From contig CAMSYM010000001.1 of assembly GCA_947066105.1 (NCBI GenBank), positions 186,001 through 250,000 of the forward strand: 64,000 bases of DNA, in the 5' to 3' direction. A program made the position numbers and the translations under genes. Positions 24,053 to 34,700 of this stretch are shown piece after piece (the stretch's first letter is position 1; each line of letters opens with the position of its first letter). The notes beneath the pieces are model-generated. The model had not been told where the DNA came from and searched no databases. It saw only the letters and a program-made list of their open reading frames with translations. Source of the stretch: an uncultured Clostridia bacterium. Lineage in GTDB: Bacteria > Bacillota > Clostridia > Christensenellales > Pumilibacteraceae.

Positions 24053-27000
24053 ATGAAGAAACTACGCAAAGCATTGTTTATAGCGGTCATGGCGGTCGTC
24101 GTTGCGGTAACGGGCGCGTTTTTCGTCGCTTGCAACGATAAAAAACCCGATAATACGGAATACACTTTGACGTTTATGGTCGGCACCGTTCCGTACGAAA
24201 CGGTAACGGGCGTGGAGAGCAGCGAAGTAAAGCTTACAAAACCCGATCCTACGCGCGCCGGATATACCTTTGACGGTTGGAGCTTGACCGATAACGGCGC
24301 GGTCGTAGAGATACCGTCCAAAATGCCTGCTCAAAATATTACATACCGTGCGGTGTTTTCCGCCAGATACGATATAACGCTTAATGCGGGTATCGGTTCT
24401 ATCGGCGACGGGCAAACGACTATTTCCGCCAAAGCGGGCGATAATTTGTATTCGTTGGTATCCGGTATAACTCCGTCCGTTACGGGCGATGCCGAGTTCG
24501 ATGCGTGGTTTTACGGAAGCACGAAGCTCGACGCGCAGTCGAGCGCGGTTATGCCTGCTGGCAATATTACGCTCACCGCAAAGTATAAAGTCGATTATCA
24601 AATAACGGTGCATAAGCAAACGGTATACGAAGGCAACGATTATGAGGCGGAAAGCAAGATCGAATCGGGTTCGGGCTATGTAGGCGAAATAATCCCGTCC
24701 GTGCCGTCGCGCGACGGTTATCGCTTTAACGGCGAAAAAGATTCCGACGCGACCAAAAGAGCGTTGTCGGCTGTAAAAAGCGAAAACGTTTTTAACGCAT
24801 ATTACGACCTTGTAGGTTTTTCGGTGGTGTTCAACGCCAATCTTCCGTCCGACGTGGAATACGAGGGTTCGATGGAGACCGTTACTTGCGGTTACGGTAT
24901 GGAATATCCCGTACCGCAGTGCGAATATACCGCCGACGGTTACAGATTCGACGGTTGGGCGACAACTGCCAACGGTAACGTCGCGTATCGTTACGGCGTC
25001 GGCGAAGACGGCAAGCCGCTCACGTATTCGGTCACGCGAGTGACTACTTTGTACGCAAAGTGGGTAAAAGGACTTACCGATATATTGGGGCGTTCGCACG
25101 ATCGCATATATGTGATGGACAACGCTACGGGTACGGATAAGATCGTGTATTTGGAGCGTTTCGGACTGGACGATATATTGGGCGAGTACGACAAGACTAC
25201 CGATATATTCACGTTCAAAAATCCCAATGCGTTAACGCCGACCGGCGCGCTTTTGCGCGGCGTCGCTGACGTGGAACACGGCACGTTCGCTTATCTCGAT
25301 ACCAACAAGATCACCGAATATAAATTGCTCGACATTTTCGGAAATGTCAGCAATACAGCCAAGCTGTTGCTCAACGACGACGGTACGGCGGTATACACCG
25401 ACAACGGCGCTTCGGTAAACGGCGCGTATTCGTTTGACGGTACTGCCGGTTCTATGAAGTTCACGTCGCAATCGAAGAATTTCTATTTCCGTTTGAGCAA
25501 CGAAAAGGAGAACGGCGCGGTATTCTCCATACGCGGCGAAGAATACGGTTCGTGGAACAATCTCAACCAAGCGGGTGTCGTAGACGCCGTTTACAGGATG
25601 GAGTTGGACGGTTACGGTCGCGCGACTATGTATGTTACGGGGTACAGCTCCGATCTTACGAAGGTCGTCACGTCGAGCTTTATAGGCAAATACGTTTATT
25701 CGACGGGCGAAAACGCGTATGTCAGCGAAGCGGGTAAGGAAGTCGTCGTAACGTTGCTCAATAATTCGATGCTCGTTCGTTCGTTCGCGTGCTTGCTCAT
25801 GACGGGCGAATACCATGCGGACGACAAAGATCAAACGGAGTATACTCACGTATATTTGCAACAGTTTGCGCTCACGATGTACGGCAAGCCGCAAGCGGGT
25901 GCGGAACTCGATAAGGAAAACGCCGATAAGATCGTGCTCGGCGGCTACAATATCTTTGATGACGGCGCGACGTATACTTATGACGACAACGGCGTAAAAC
26001 GGACCGTCAACGGTACGTACGAATACGACGACGGCGTAGGTACTCTTCGTATATCTCCGAAAAACGGCGACGACTTGTTGTTTGAAGTGCGCATGTCTTC
26101 GTCGGAAGAAGACGCGGTGCCGCTTTTCGAGCCTGTCGAAACATTGTTCGGACAGTATTCCATGACGGGATTGTTGCCGTCGACGAGTGCGAATAACTTA
26201 GACAGCTTATATAAGTTCCACGTTTACAATAACGGTCAAGCGGCGTTCGCGTTCCTGCTGCCTATTTCGGACGGATTTTACGGCAACGTCGCGATCGAAT
26301 ATTTCAGAACGATTTACGGCACGTATGAAGTTTCCGACGACAGTTCGTCCGATGTAAGGGAATGGGAGTACGAGTTTAAAGCGAAAATAGACAATCAAAC
26401 GATAATATCGATGTACGTCACCTATTCTTATTTGGTAAACGCGAGCGTCGATATAAGACAGTTCGGCAGTTTCAAATTCAAGTTCGTGTACGACAGCGCC
26501 GACGCCGACAAGATAGTCGGTTGTAACGTTACTCAGCGCGGTGATTTCGCAAAAGACATTACCTTGGAGTATGACGGCAATGTGTATACGCTCGACGGAT
26601 TCGGAAAGGCTACCGCCCAAATACAAGTCGGCGATGAAACCAAGGTCGACGTAAAGGATTATTCGTTTAAAACTCTTTACGGAATGCAGGTCTTGGTGTT
26701 GAGCTGGGAAACAGGCGAAAAGGACGAAAACAATAAAGACATAGTCGAACAGATAGTTTATTTCGACGTTAAAGACGACGGTAAATATGTCGAGATCGAC
26801 AGATTCCAAGCGATCTATAATTCGATCAACAATATAACGCTTATGCTCATGAAGGACGGCACTGTCGGAGTGATGCTCGTGGCTCAGTCGGGAATGTCCG
26901 TCAGCATGCATACCATATCCTACGGTACGATCGCTTGGGACGAAGGCAATAGATCGGGCGTGTTTACTCGCGCAGGTACGGTAGATAACGATGCGTTGGT

Positions 27001-28579
27001 CGGATTGAACAAAGAATACGTCAACTTCAAGTTCGTTTTGGTGACCGTCGGCGAAGGCGATAAAGAGCACGACGAGATGTACATTTACGACGTTAACATG
27101 ACGCCGGTCGAGAACAAGATAGAGCTTACTTCGGGCGACGATTCGTTAACGATCGATCTGATCGATTCGCAAGCGGTTTATGTCGAAAAGGTAGACGGAA
27201 AGACCGAAACTTATTCGGGCGATTTCTATTATACCAACGGCGTTTTGACTGTTGTGCAGACCAATGCGGACAAAACGGTCACGCGCGTTTCGTTAAAGCT
27301 CGAATATACGAACGGACAGATCGCTTCCTTTACTCGTGTCAATGCGGAAGTCGGTAACTGGTTATATATGGGCGATGCTAAGAGTTATATATATCTCAGC
27401 GGCGCGCAAACGGTTAACGACGGCGAATATAGCGCAACCTATTACGAGTACACGGGCGACGACGAAAGCGGCGCGCCGCAATACTCGGAGCATGCGGGAA
27501 CATATAAAGCTACGACGCTTGAAGACGTAAGCGGTTACGACTTTTTCGTTACCGGCGATCCCGTAGACGAAGAAGGCAATGCGGTTGCGCGGTTTACTTT
27601 CGGTCTGGCATACGATGCCGCGGGCATACGCATATATCAAACGTACGCCATCCCCGTAAGCATGTACGTTTACTACATGCCGTCGGGAAGTCCCGTGCGC
27701 TTGGGTACTTTGACGGGCGGCGGTTTTGAAACTCACGTGTTGACGATAGGCGAAACCAAGATCGGCGGATTATTCGAGTATACCGGCAAGGGCGGCGTTT
27801 GGTCGTTTACCGCATCGAGTTCAAAGGACGTATATTACTTTGCGATACTCGTAAGCGACGGAAATCCGATGCCGATATTGCTCGACGGCACGTTCGGCGC
27901 GCCTAATTACGGAGTTTTCGAGATCGAGACCGAGTTGAAAGTCACGGTGCCCGAACATGAGATCGAAAAAGACGACGGCGAAGGCGGAACAACGACGGAA
28001 ACCGTACCCGAAAAGGAGATAACCGTAACTTCCATCGAATCTACGGGCATGGGCATAGCGTATTTGCACTATGTCGGCGAAGATCCCGACAACCACGATA
28101 AAGTGACGGGTATGTACGTCGCGGTTGCGTCCGGCACCTACGCATTTGCGTTGTTCGTAGAGACCGAGGACGGAATGATACCCATATTGTTCAGATTCAA
28201 GTTAGCCGTAAAAGAAGGTGACGAAGAACTCGGAGAAGCCGATAAATACATCGCGATATTGGCTGACAAGCAATTATTCGGGACGTTCGAGTGCGGCGAC
28301 GATCTGACGGCAGTAAGTCTCGACGGGTTCGGCAATGCGTATTACGTAGACGAAAACGGCGTGCTTTACAGCGGAATGTTCGGCAAGCTCAAAGATCATC
28401 CCGAAGTTGTTCAAATCGTTTATCTCGATATTTACGCATTTGAATACAAGGTCGTATATATAGAGATCGATGCCGAAAACGGCACGTTTACAAAGCTCGA
28501 CGAGAACGACGACCGTATCCCCGTAACGCCCGATAACGGCGAAGGCGGAGAAACCGAACAGCTCGCGCTTGCGGCATAG
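24053..28579 (+). CDS. 1508-aa surface lipoprotein with B repeats and beta-rich repeats
   Basis: The N-terminal signal peptide ends in the lipobox FVAC (Cys about residue 27), so the protein is lipid-anchored outside the membrane. Residues about 37-340 hold about four InlB-type B repeats (Listeria-Bacteroides repeat), with GYTFDGWSLT and YRFDGWATT as the clearest ends. Residues about 350-1490 are beta-rich and repetitive, with recurring units around LDGYGRATMY, LDGFGKATAQ and LDGFGNAYY followed by G-x-Y strands; I know no name for this unit. There is no C-terminal anchor. Its promoter and leader are separate from the subtilase gene that follows. The probable role is binding of an extracellular polymer or protein; the ligand is unknown. 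Confidence 0.8.
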   Translation: MKKLRKALFIAVMAVVVAVTGAFFVACNDKKPDNTEYTLTFMVGTVPYETVTGVESSEVKLTKPDPTRAGYTFDGWSLTDNGAVVEIPSKMPAQNITYRAVFSARYDITLNAGIGSIGDGQTTISAKAGDNLYSLVSGITPSVTGDAEFDAWFYGSTKLDAQSSAVMPAGNITLTAKYKVDYQITVHKQTVYEGNDYEAESKIESGSGYVGEIIPSVPSRDGYRFNGEKDSDATKRALSAVKSENVFNAYYDLVGFSVVFNANLPSDVEYEGSMETVTCGYGMEYPVPQCEYTADGYRFDGWATTANGNVAYRYGVGEDGKPLTYSVTRVTTLYAKWVKGLTDILGRSHDRIYVMDNATGTDKIVYLERFGLDDILGEYDKTTDIFTFKNPNALTPTGALLRGVADVEHGTFAYLDTNKITEYKLLDIFGNVSNTAKLLLNDDGTAVYTDNGASVNGAYSFDGTAGSMKFTSQSKNFYFRLSNEKENGAVFSIRGEEYGSWNNLNQAGVVDAVYRMELDGYGRATMYVTGYSSDLTKVVTSSFIGKYVYSTGENAYVSEAGKEVVVTLLNNSMLVRSFACLLMTGEYHADDKDQTEYTHVYLQQFALTMYGKPQAGAELDKENADKIVLGGYNIFDDGATYTYDDNGVKRTVNGTYEYDDGVGTLRISPKNGDDLLFEVRMSSSEEDAVPLFEPVETLFGQYSMTGLLPSTSANNLDSLYKFHVYNNGQAAFAFLLPISDGFYGNVAIEYFRTIYGTYEVSDDSSSDVREWEYEFKAKIDNQTIISMYVTYSYLVNASVDIRQFGSFKFKFVYDSADADKIVGCNVTQRGDFAKDITLEYDGNVYTLDGFGKATAQIQVGDETKVDVKDYSFKTLYGMQVLVLSWETGEKDENNKDIVEQIVYFDVKDDGKYVEIDRFQAIYNSINNITLMLMKDGTVGVMLVAQSGMSVSMHTISYGTIAWDEGNRSGVFTRAGTVDNDALVGLNKEYVNFKFVLVTVGEGDKEHDEMYIYDVNMTPVENKIELTSGDDSLTIDLIDSQAVYVEKVDGKTETYSGDFYYTNGVLTVVQTNADKTVTRVSLKLEYTNGQIASFTRVNAEVGNWLYMGDAKSYIYLSGAQTVNDGEYSATYYEYTGDDESGAPQYSEHAGTYKATTLEDVSGYDFFVTGDPVDEEGNAVARFTFGLAYDAAGIRIYQTYAIPVSMYVYYMPSGSPVRLGTLTGGGFETHVLTIGETKIGGLFEYTGKGGVWSFTASSSKDVYYFAILVSDGNPMPILLDGTFGAPNYGVFEIETELKVTVPEHEIEKDDGEGGTTTETVPEKEITVTSIESTGMGIAYLHYVGEDPDNHDKVTGMYVAVASGTYAFALFVETEDGMIPILFRFKLAVKEGDEELGEADKYIAILADKQLFGTFECGDDLTAVSLDGFGNAYYVDENGVLYSGMFGKLKDHPEVVQIVYLDIYAFEYKVVYIEIDAENGTFTKLDENDDRIPVTPDNGEGGETEQLALAA

Positions 28580-28606
28580 ACAAGTATATTTATAAGATGT
28601 ACTGCA

Positions 28607-28620
28607 AACAAATATTTGTT
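28607..28620. repeat. 14-bp perfect palindrome AACAAATATTTGTT
   Basis: Self-complementary site 16 bases before the -35 of the subtilase promoter, in a position suited to a dimeric regulator. Confidence 0.4.
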
Positions 28621-28635
28621 ACAAGGTAAATAAAC

Positions 28636-28665
28636 TTGATAAAATGTCGAAAAAATTGGTAAAAT
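28636..28665 (+). promoter_or_regulatory. promoter of the subtilase gene
   Basis: TTGATA (28636-28641), 18-base spacer, TAAAAT (28660-28665). Predicted start of transcription is near 28672, about 65 bases before the ATG. Confidence 0.6.
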
Positions 28666-28679
28666 ACATAATATACCTG

Positions 28680-28694
28680 TTTGACATAGTCAAA
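28680..28694. promoter_or_regulatory. operator-like palindrome TTTGAC-ata-GTCAAA
   Basis: Inverted repeat just downstream of the -10, near the predicted start of transcription. A near-identical word, TTGAC-att-GTCAA, overlaps the -35 at 47873-47885, so a common regulator is possible. Confidence 0.45.
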
Positions 28695-28737
28695 TTGTAT
28701 GCGACTTTTGGGCATGCTACGTTAGAGAGGATTGATC

Positions 28738-31700
28738 ATGACGAGGACGACTCGAAAATCATTTATCGGTAAGTTCATAGTAATATTGATAGCGGCTTTG
28801 ACTGCGTTGGTTTTGGCGTTGCGTATTGTTTCCGCGCCGGCGTTTATCACTGCGCCCAATGCAGGTAACAAAGTCGACGTCGATACTATGAACGGCGTTA
28901 AAGTATCGTATTCGGAAGCTCCCGACGATCTGTTGACGGAAGACTACACCAAGTCCGACAAGGGCATTGCGGCGGCTGGCGAAGGCAAAGGCACGCCCAA
29001 GCCCGACGAGCAAGTTACCGTTATCGTTTCGCTCAACGGCACGCCGATGATGCAATACGCTACGTCCAAGGGCATGACGGTCGGTCAGGCTATGGATACC
29101 GTAGACGGACGCAACAATTTGGAAAACCTTAATACCATACGCGCGCGCGCGTTGAACGACGTGTCCGGGTATTTGATAGAAAGCAAATTTACTTACACGA
29201 CGGTCATGAACGCTTTTTCGGCGACCGTTAAATATAAAGACATAGAAAAAATAGAGAGCAGTAAATACGTTAAGAGCGTGATCTTGTCCAATACTTATCT
29301 CGCTCCGCAAACTGTCACCGAAAACTTCGTCGAGGTTTACGAATCGGGTATTTTCGATTCGTCGTCCATCGGTTACGACGGTACGGGTACCGTTGTCGCG
29401 GTCGTAGATACGGGTACCGATTACACGCACGAAGTGTTCGATATGGATCTCAATTTGTCCACCGTCGCAATGACGAAGGACGACGTCGCGTCGGTCGCGC
29501 CGCTGTTGACGGCGACTTCGCTTTCCGCGGACAAGGGCGATGCGATAACCGAGGACGATCTTTATATCAAAAGCAAGCTTCCGTTCGCGTACGATTACGC
29601 CGATTCGGATACGAACGTATATCCGCACAATTCGCACGGAACTCACGTTGCCGGCATAATAGCGGGCAAGTCCGACGAGATAACCGGCGTTGCGGTCGGC
29701 GCTCAGATCGCCACGTTTAAAGTGTTCTCCGATTACAGAGACGGCGCGCAAACGGAATGGATATTGGCGGCGCTCAACGACGCGGTCACCTTGGGCGTAG
29801 ACGCTATAAACATGTCGCTCGGCACGTCGTGCGGTTTTTCGCGCGAGGTCGACGAAGCGGAGATCAACGAAGTTTACGACGCTATCAACGAAGCGGGCAT
29901 ATGTTTGGTCGTCGCGGCGAGCAACGATTATTCGTCCGCGCAGGGCAGTACTTGGGGCAATACGAACCTTTCGTCCAACCCCGATTCGGGTACGGTCGGT
30001 TCGCCCGCGTCGTACGACGCGTCGCTTGCGGTCGCGTCTGTAAGCGGCGTTAAAACCAAATATTTCACAGTCGACGACGAGGAAGTATATTTTGCCGAGT
30101 CGCGGCTCGTGGGCAAGACCGATCCCAACGATTTTGTTGCGGAGCTTCTCGGCGATAAAGATGACGGCGAATTCGAATACGTGGTCGTACCGGGCGTGGG
30201 ACTTTCCGTTAACTATTCGCAGATAGACGTTACCGGCAAGATAGCGGTCGTTCGTCGCGGAACGTCCAACTTCGAGGAAAAAGTGCGCGTCGCCGCCGAT
30301 AAAGGCGCGATAGGCGTTATCGTTTACAACAACGTTTCGGGTACAATCAGCATGTCGGTCGGTACCAAATATACCGTTCCCAGCTGTTTCGTGACCATGG
30401 ACCTTGCCGAAAACATGGTGGCAAAGGGTTCGGGCGTGATCAAAGTATCCAAATCGTATCTTGCGGGTCCGTTCATGTCAGACTTTTCGAGCTGGGGCGT
30501 TTTGCCCGATCTCAAACTGACGCCGGACATCACCGCGCACGGCGGCGAGATATATTCTGCGGTCGCGGGCGGTGATCTGTACGACCGATACAGCGGCACG
30601 TCCATGGCGAGCCCCAACCTTGCCGGCGCGCTCATTCTCGTGCGTCAGTACGTCAAGGAGCAACATCCCGAATACACCGCGAACCAAGTGCGCGACGAAT
30701 CGTACAGCCGTATGATGAGCACGGCGACCACTGTTCGCAATCAGGAAGGCAATCCGTACTCGCCGCGTAAGCAGGGCGCGGGTCTTGCCAATATCGCGGG
30801 TTCGATAGATACCCAAGCGTATCTCACGGTAGACGGTTCTAACAAGCCCAAACAGTCGTTGGGCGACGATCCCGACCGCACGGGCGTGTATACTCTCAAA
30901 TTCAATCTCGTAAATGCGTCGGGCAATGCGGTCAGCTATAATTTCCGTCCGTATGTGATGACGGAAAGCATGTCTTCCGACGGACGCACCGTTGCCGAAA
31001 AAGCGTATATGTTCGACGATACGGTAAATTCGTATTCGATAGAGCAAAAAGTCGGTAAAGCGGTGCTTAACGGCAACAGTATTTCGCTCAGCGGTCACGG
31101 CGAGGTTTCCGTAACCGCGCGTATCGAGTTGAGCGCCGCCGACAAGGCGTATCTCGACCGTACGTTCAGAAACGGCATGTATGTCGAGGGCTTTTTAAAG
31201 CTCGAAAGCAATAATCTCGACGGAATAGACCTCGGTATCCCGTATTTGGCGTTTTACGGCAATTGGGCGGATGCGCCTATGCTCGACGTTACGGCTTATC
31301 AAGTGGGCGAATCCGCCGCCGACGATTCGGTACTCGAAGAGGACAAGTTAAAGCCCGACGTATACGGCACGTTGCCGTTCTCCGGTTTCGCTTCGTCCAC
31401 AGCCGCCGACGGCATGGCGTATTACGGCATGGGGCATTTTGCGTACATCCCCGCGAGCGGCTACGAATCGCCCGAACCGCAGGAAAAATACGCGGCGCTC
31501 ACCGTCAATCCCGACGGCGACTATATGCTGTATGCGATAAGCGCGGGCTTATTGCGCGGCGCAAAGCGCGTCGATATGGAAATTCGCAACAGCGCTACCG
31601 GCGAGCTTATTTGGTCGGGCGTCGATTACAATGCGCGTAAAACGCATTCTTCGGGCGGCGATCAAACGGGCGGTTTTGTAAATATCGAGCTTGATATTCG

Positions 31701-34700
31701 CGAGCTTGACTTGCCCAACAATGCGCGTTACACATTCACCATGGAATGCTTCCTTGATTGGCAAGACGGTAACGGCGAATATACTTACGGCAACAACAAT
31801 AAATTCTCGTTCGAGTTTACGGTCGATAACGAAAAGCCCGATATTTCCGACGTTGCGGTCCGCAAAGTAAAGGAAAGAAGCGGAAACTCGTACAGATACT
31901 ATCTCGATATCACGGCGTACGACAATCATTATTTACAGGGCTATGCGCTGTCTACGTACGAGGCTTTGAGTACCAACAGCTCAGGGAATAAAGTTTTCGT
32001 TAACAGCAAGAGCTTGACTAACGGCGTTGTGCCTGTTGACGGGAATTTCAATTCCGACACCACTTTGACTTGGGATATCACGTCGTATTGGAACACCATT
32101 ATGGCTAACGAAGGGAAAATTTTCGTTAACCTTATGGACTATGCGAAAAACAGTCAGTATTTCTTTATAGAGATAGAACAGGAAACCGATTTGCAGATCG
32201 AAAAGACTCGTACCGCGAGCGACGAATATCCGCTCGTTCCCAACGGTCAGATCGATTTGAAGGACAGCATCATCGTCAAGACCAACACCGTGGACGACGT
32301 TGACGAAGACGATAAATCGTTTATCGAAAATTATTGGAACGTCGATCTCGTTTGGGAAAGCTCGGACGAAAGCGTCGCTATCGTTTACGACGGGCTTGTT
32401 ACCGGTGTTAAAGCGGGTACTGCCGTTATTCGCGTCCGCACGAGCAAGGATATTCCGTTCGACATAAACGATACAAAGCATTGCTTGCAGTTTACGATAA
32501 CCGTAGCGGGCGAGCCGACGGAGATCGCTCTTTCGGGTGTGGAACTGTCCGCGGAATCGTTGATGCTCGAACGCGGCGAGACAGCGACTATAACCGCGAG
32601 TTTAAAACCGTATAATTACCACGGAACGCATAAGCTCAACTGGTCAAGCACGGGATCGAACGTGCGTATCGAAAGCGTTTCCGCCGACGGAATGACCGTT
32701 ACGATCAAAGCATTGGACAGCGGTTCGGCAACGGTGCGCGCGACGGTGGACGGCAGTCGGATTTCGGGTTACTGCTCGGTACGCGTTCGTCAGGAATTCG
32801 AAATGACCAACAGTATTTACCTGCGTTCGTACAACGGTCGCGGCGACGAAAACGGCGTGGTAGAAATACCCGACGATATGGGTATTGTTTATATCTATCC
32901 TCAGGCGTTTGCAACAAACGAGTATATCAAAAAGGTGATCATTCCCGAAGGCGTCACTACTATAATGCGCGCCGCATTCGCTTCGTGTTCGGCATTGGAA
33001 GAAGTAGTATTGCCGTCCACTGTGGAAACTATCGAAGAAGCGGCGTTTACCGAGTGTCAGGTAATGACCAAAATAAATCTCGGTAAAGTTAAGACGATAG
33101 GTAACAGTGCATTTTGGGGTTGCGATACGCTTGAAAGCATCGATCTGAGCAACTGCACGTATCTCGATCATTATGCATTCTTCCGTTGCGGAAGCTTAAA
33201 GACTGTCGATTTGTCAAGAGTCGGAGTTATCGGAGGCGGTGCGTTCGGTATGTGTACCGGCTTGACGTCGGTCGTTATTCCCGCCAACACGTCTATGGAC
33301 TATGACGATCTTTATGTTGACAGAAGCGTCGGCTTCGGCGGTGCATTCTTCTATTGTACGGGTTTGAAGTCCGTAACCGTTTATTCCAACAGCGTCGGCA
33401 AATATGCGTTCTTCGGTTGCGAGTCGCTTACTAACGTTACGTTCGAGAACGATGTAGAGCTTATCGATATTTACGCTTTTGCGGCATGCTCTTCTTTGAA
33501 CAGCGTAACTTTTAACGGCTCCGCATACAAGATAGCGGCTATGGCGTTTGTCGAATCGGGATTGACTTCGTTCACTTTGCCTAAGGGCTTGACGATATTG
33601 GAGCAGGGCGCGTTTATGAACTGCACCAAGATCACGCAGATCAACGTATCTTCGGGCGCGTTGCTCACCGATCTCGATTACGGTTCGTTCTACGGCACGA
33701 GTTTGAGAACGTTCGTTGTAGAAAACGGCAATAAATATCTTTCGTCCGAAAGCGGCGTATTGTTCGATCGCGATAAAACTCGGTTGATATCGTATCCTCG
33801 GTACAATCAAGCGACTTCGTATACCGTACCGCGTTCGGTCAAAACGATAGGTAAGGGCGCGTTCTCCAATGCGAACTACCTGCGTTCTGTAAATATCGGT
33901 TCGGTCGAATATATCGAATCCAATGCGTTCAGAGGTTCTTCCGTATCTTCCGTTACCGGCTACGATAATGTTAAGTATATCGGTGATTACGCATTCGGCA
34001 GTACGGCTATCACGACGTTGCCGATCACCGCAAAAACCGAATATATAGGCGATTTCGCATTTTTCGCTTGTCAGTCGTTGACGGGCGCGTCCACCGAGCT
34101 TATCGTTCCGTCGAGCGTCGACCATATCGGCGCGTACGCTTTCAGCGTTGCGGGATTAACGAGCGTTTCTTTTGCGGACAGTCGGTTGACGAGCGTCGGG
34201 ATCGGCGCGTTTACGGGTTGTACTAAATTGGCAACCGTCAATTTCGGTAAGCTCGAAAGACTCAGCGATCTTATGTTCGGTTCGGTCGGAGTTACCAACG
34301 GCGAAACAAATACCGTTATGAAGTGCGATTCGCTTAAAACGGTCGTTATCCCCGATACCGTCAAGTCGATAGGCGCGGGAGTATTCGAGAGTTCGGCGCT
34401 TACGAGCGTTACGCTTTCGTCTGCGCTTACGAGCATATCCGATTATGCGTTTGCGGGTACTAATCTTACGAGCATAATTATACCCGACAGCGTTACTTCG
34501 ATAGGCGAAGGCGCGTTCGATTCGGTCAAAACCATAAGCTCTGTCGATCTGAATAACGTTGTGTCGATAGGTGCAAACGCATTCGCGAACACCGATTTGA
34601 CAGCTGTATCGTCCGAAAAAGTGACGAGCGTCGGCGGTGAAGCGTTCAAAGGTTGCAATAATTTGACTTCGGTCGTTTTGCCGAATGCAACGTATATCGG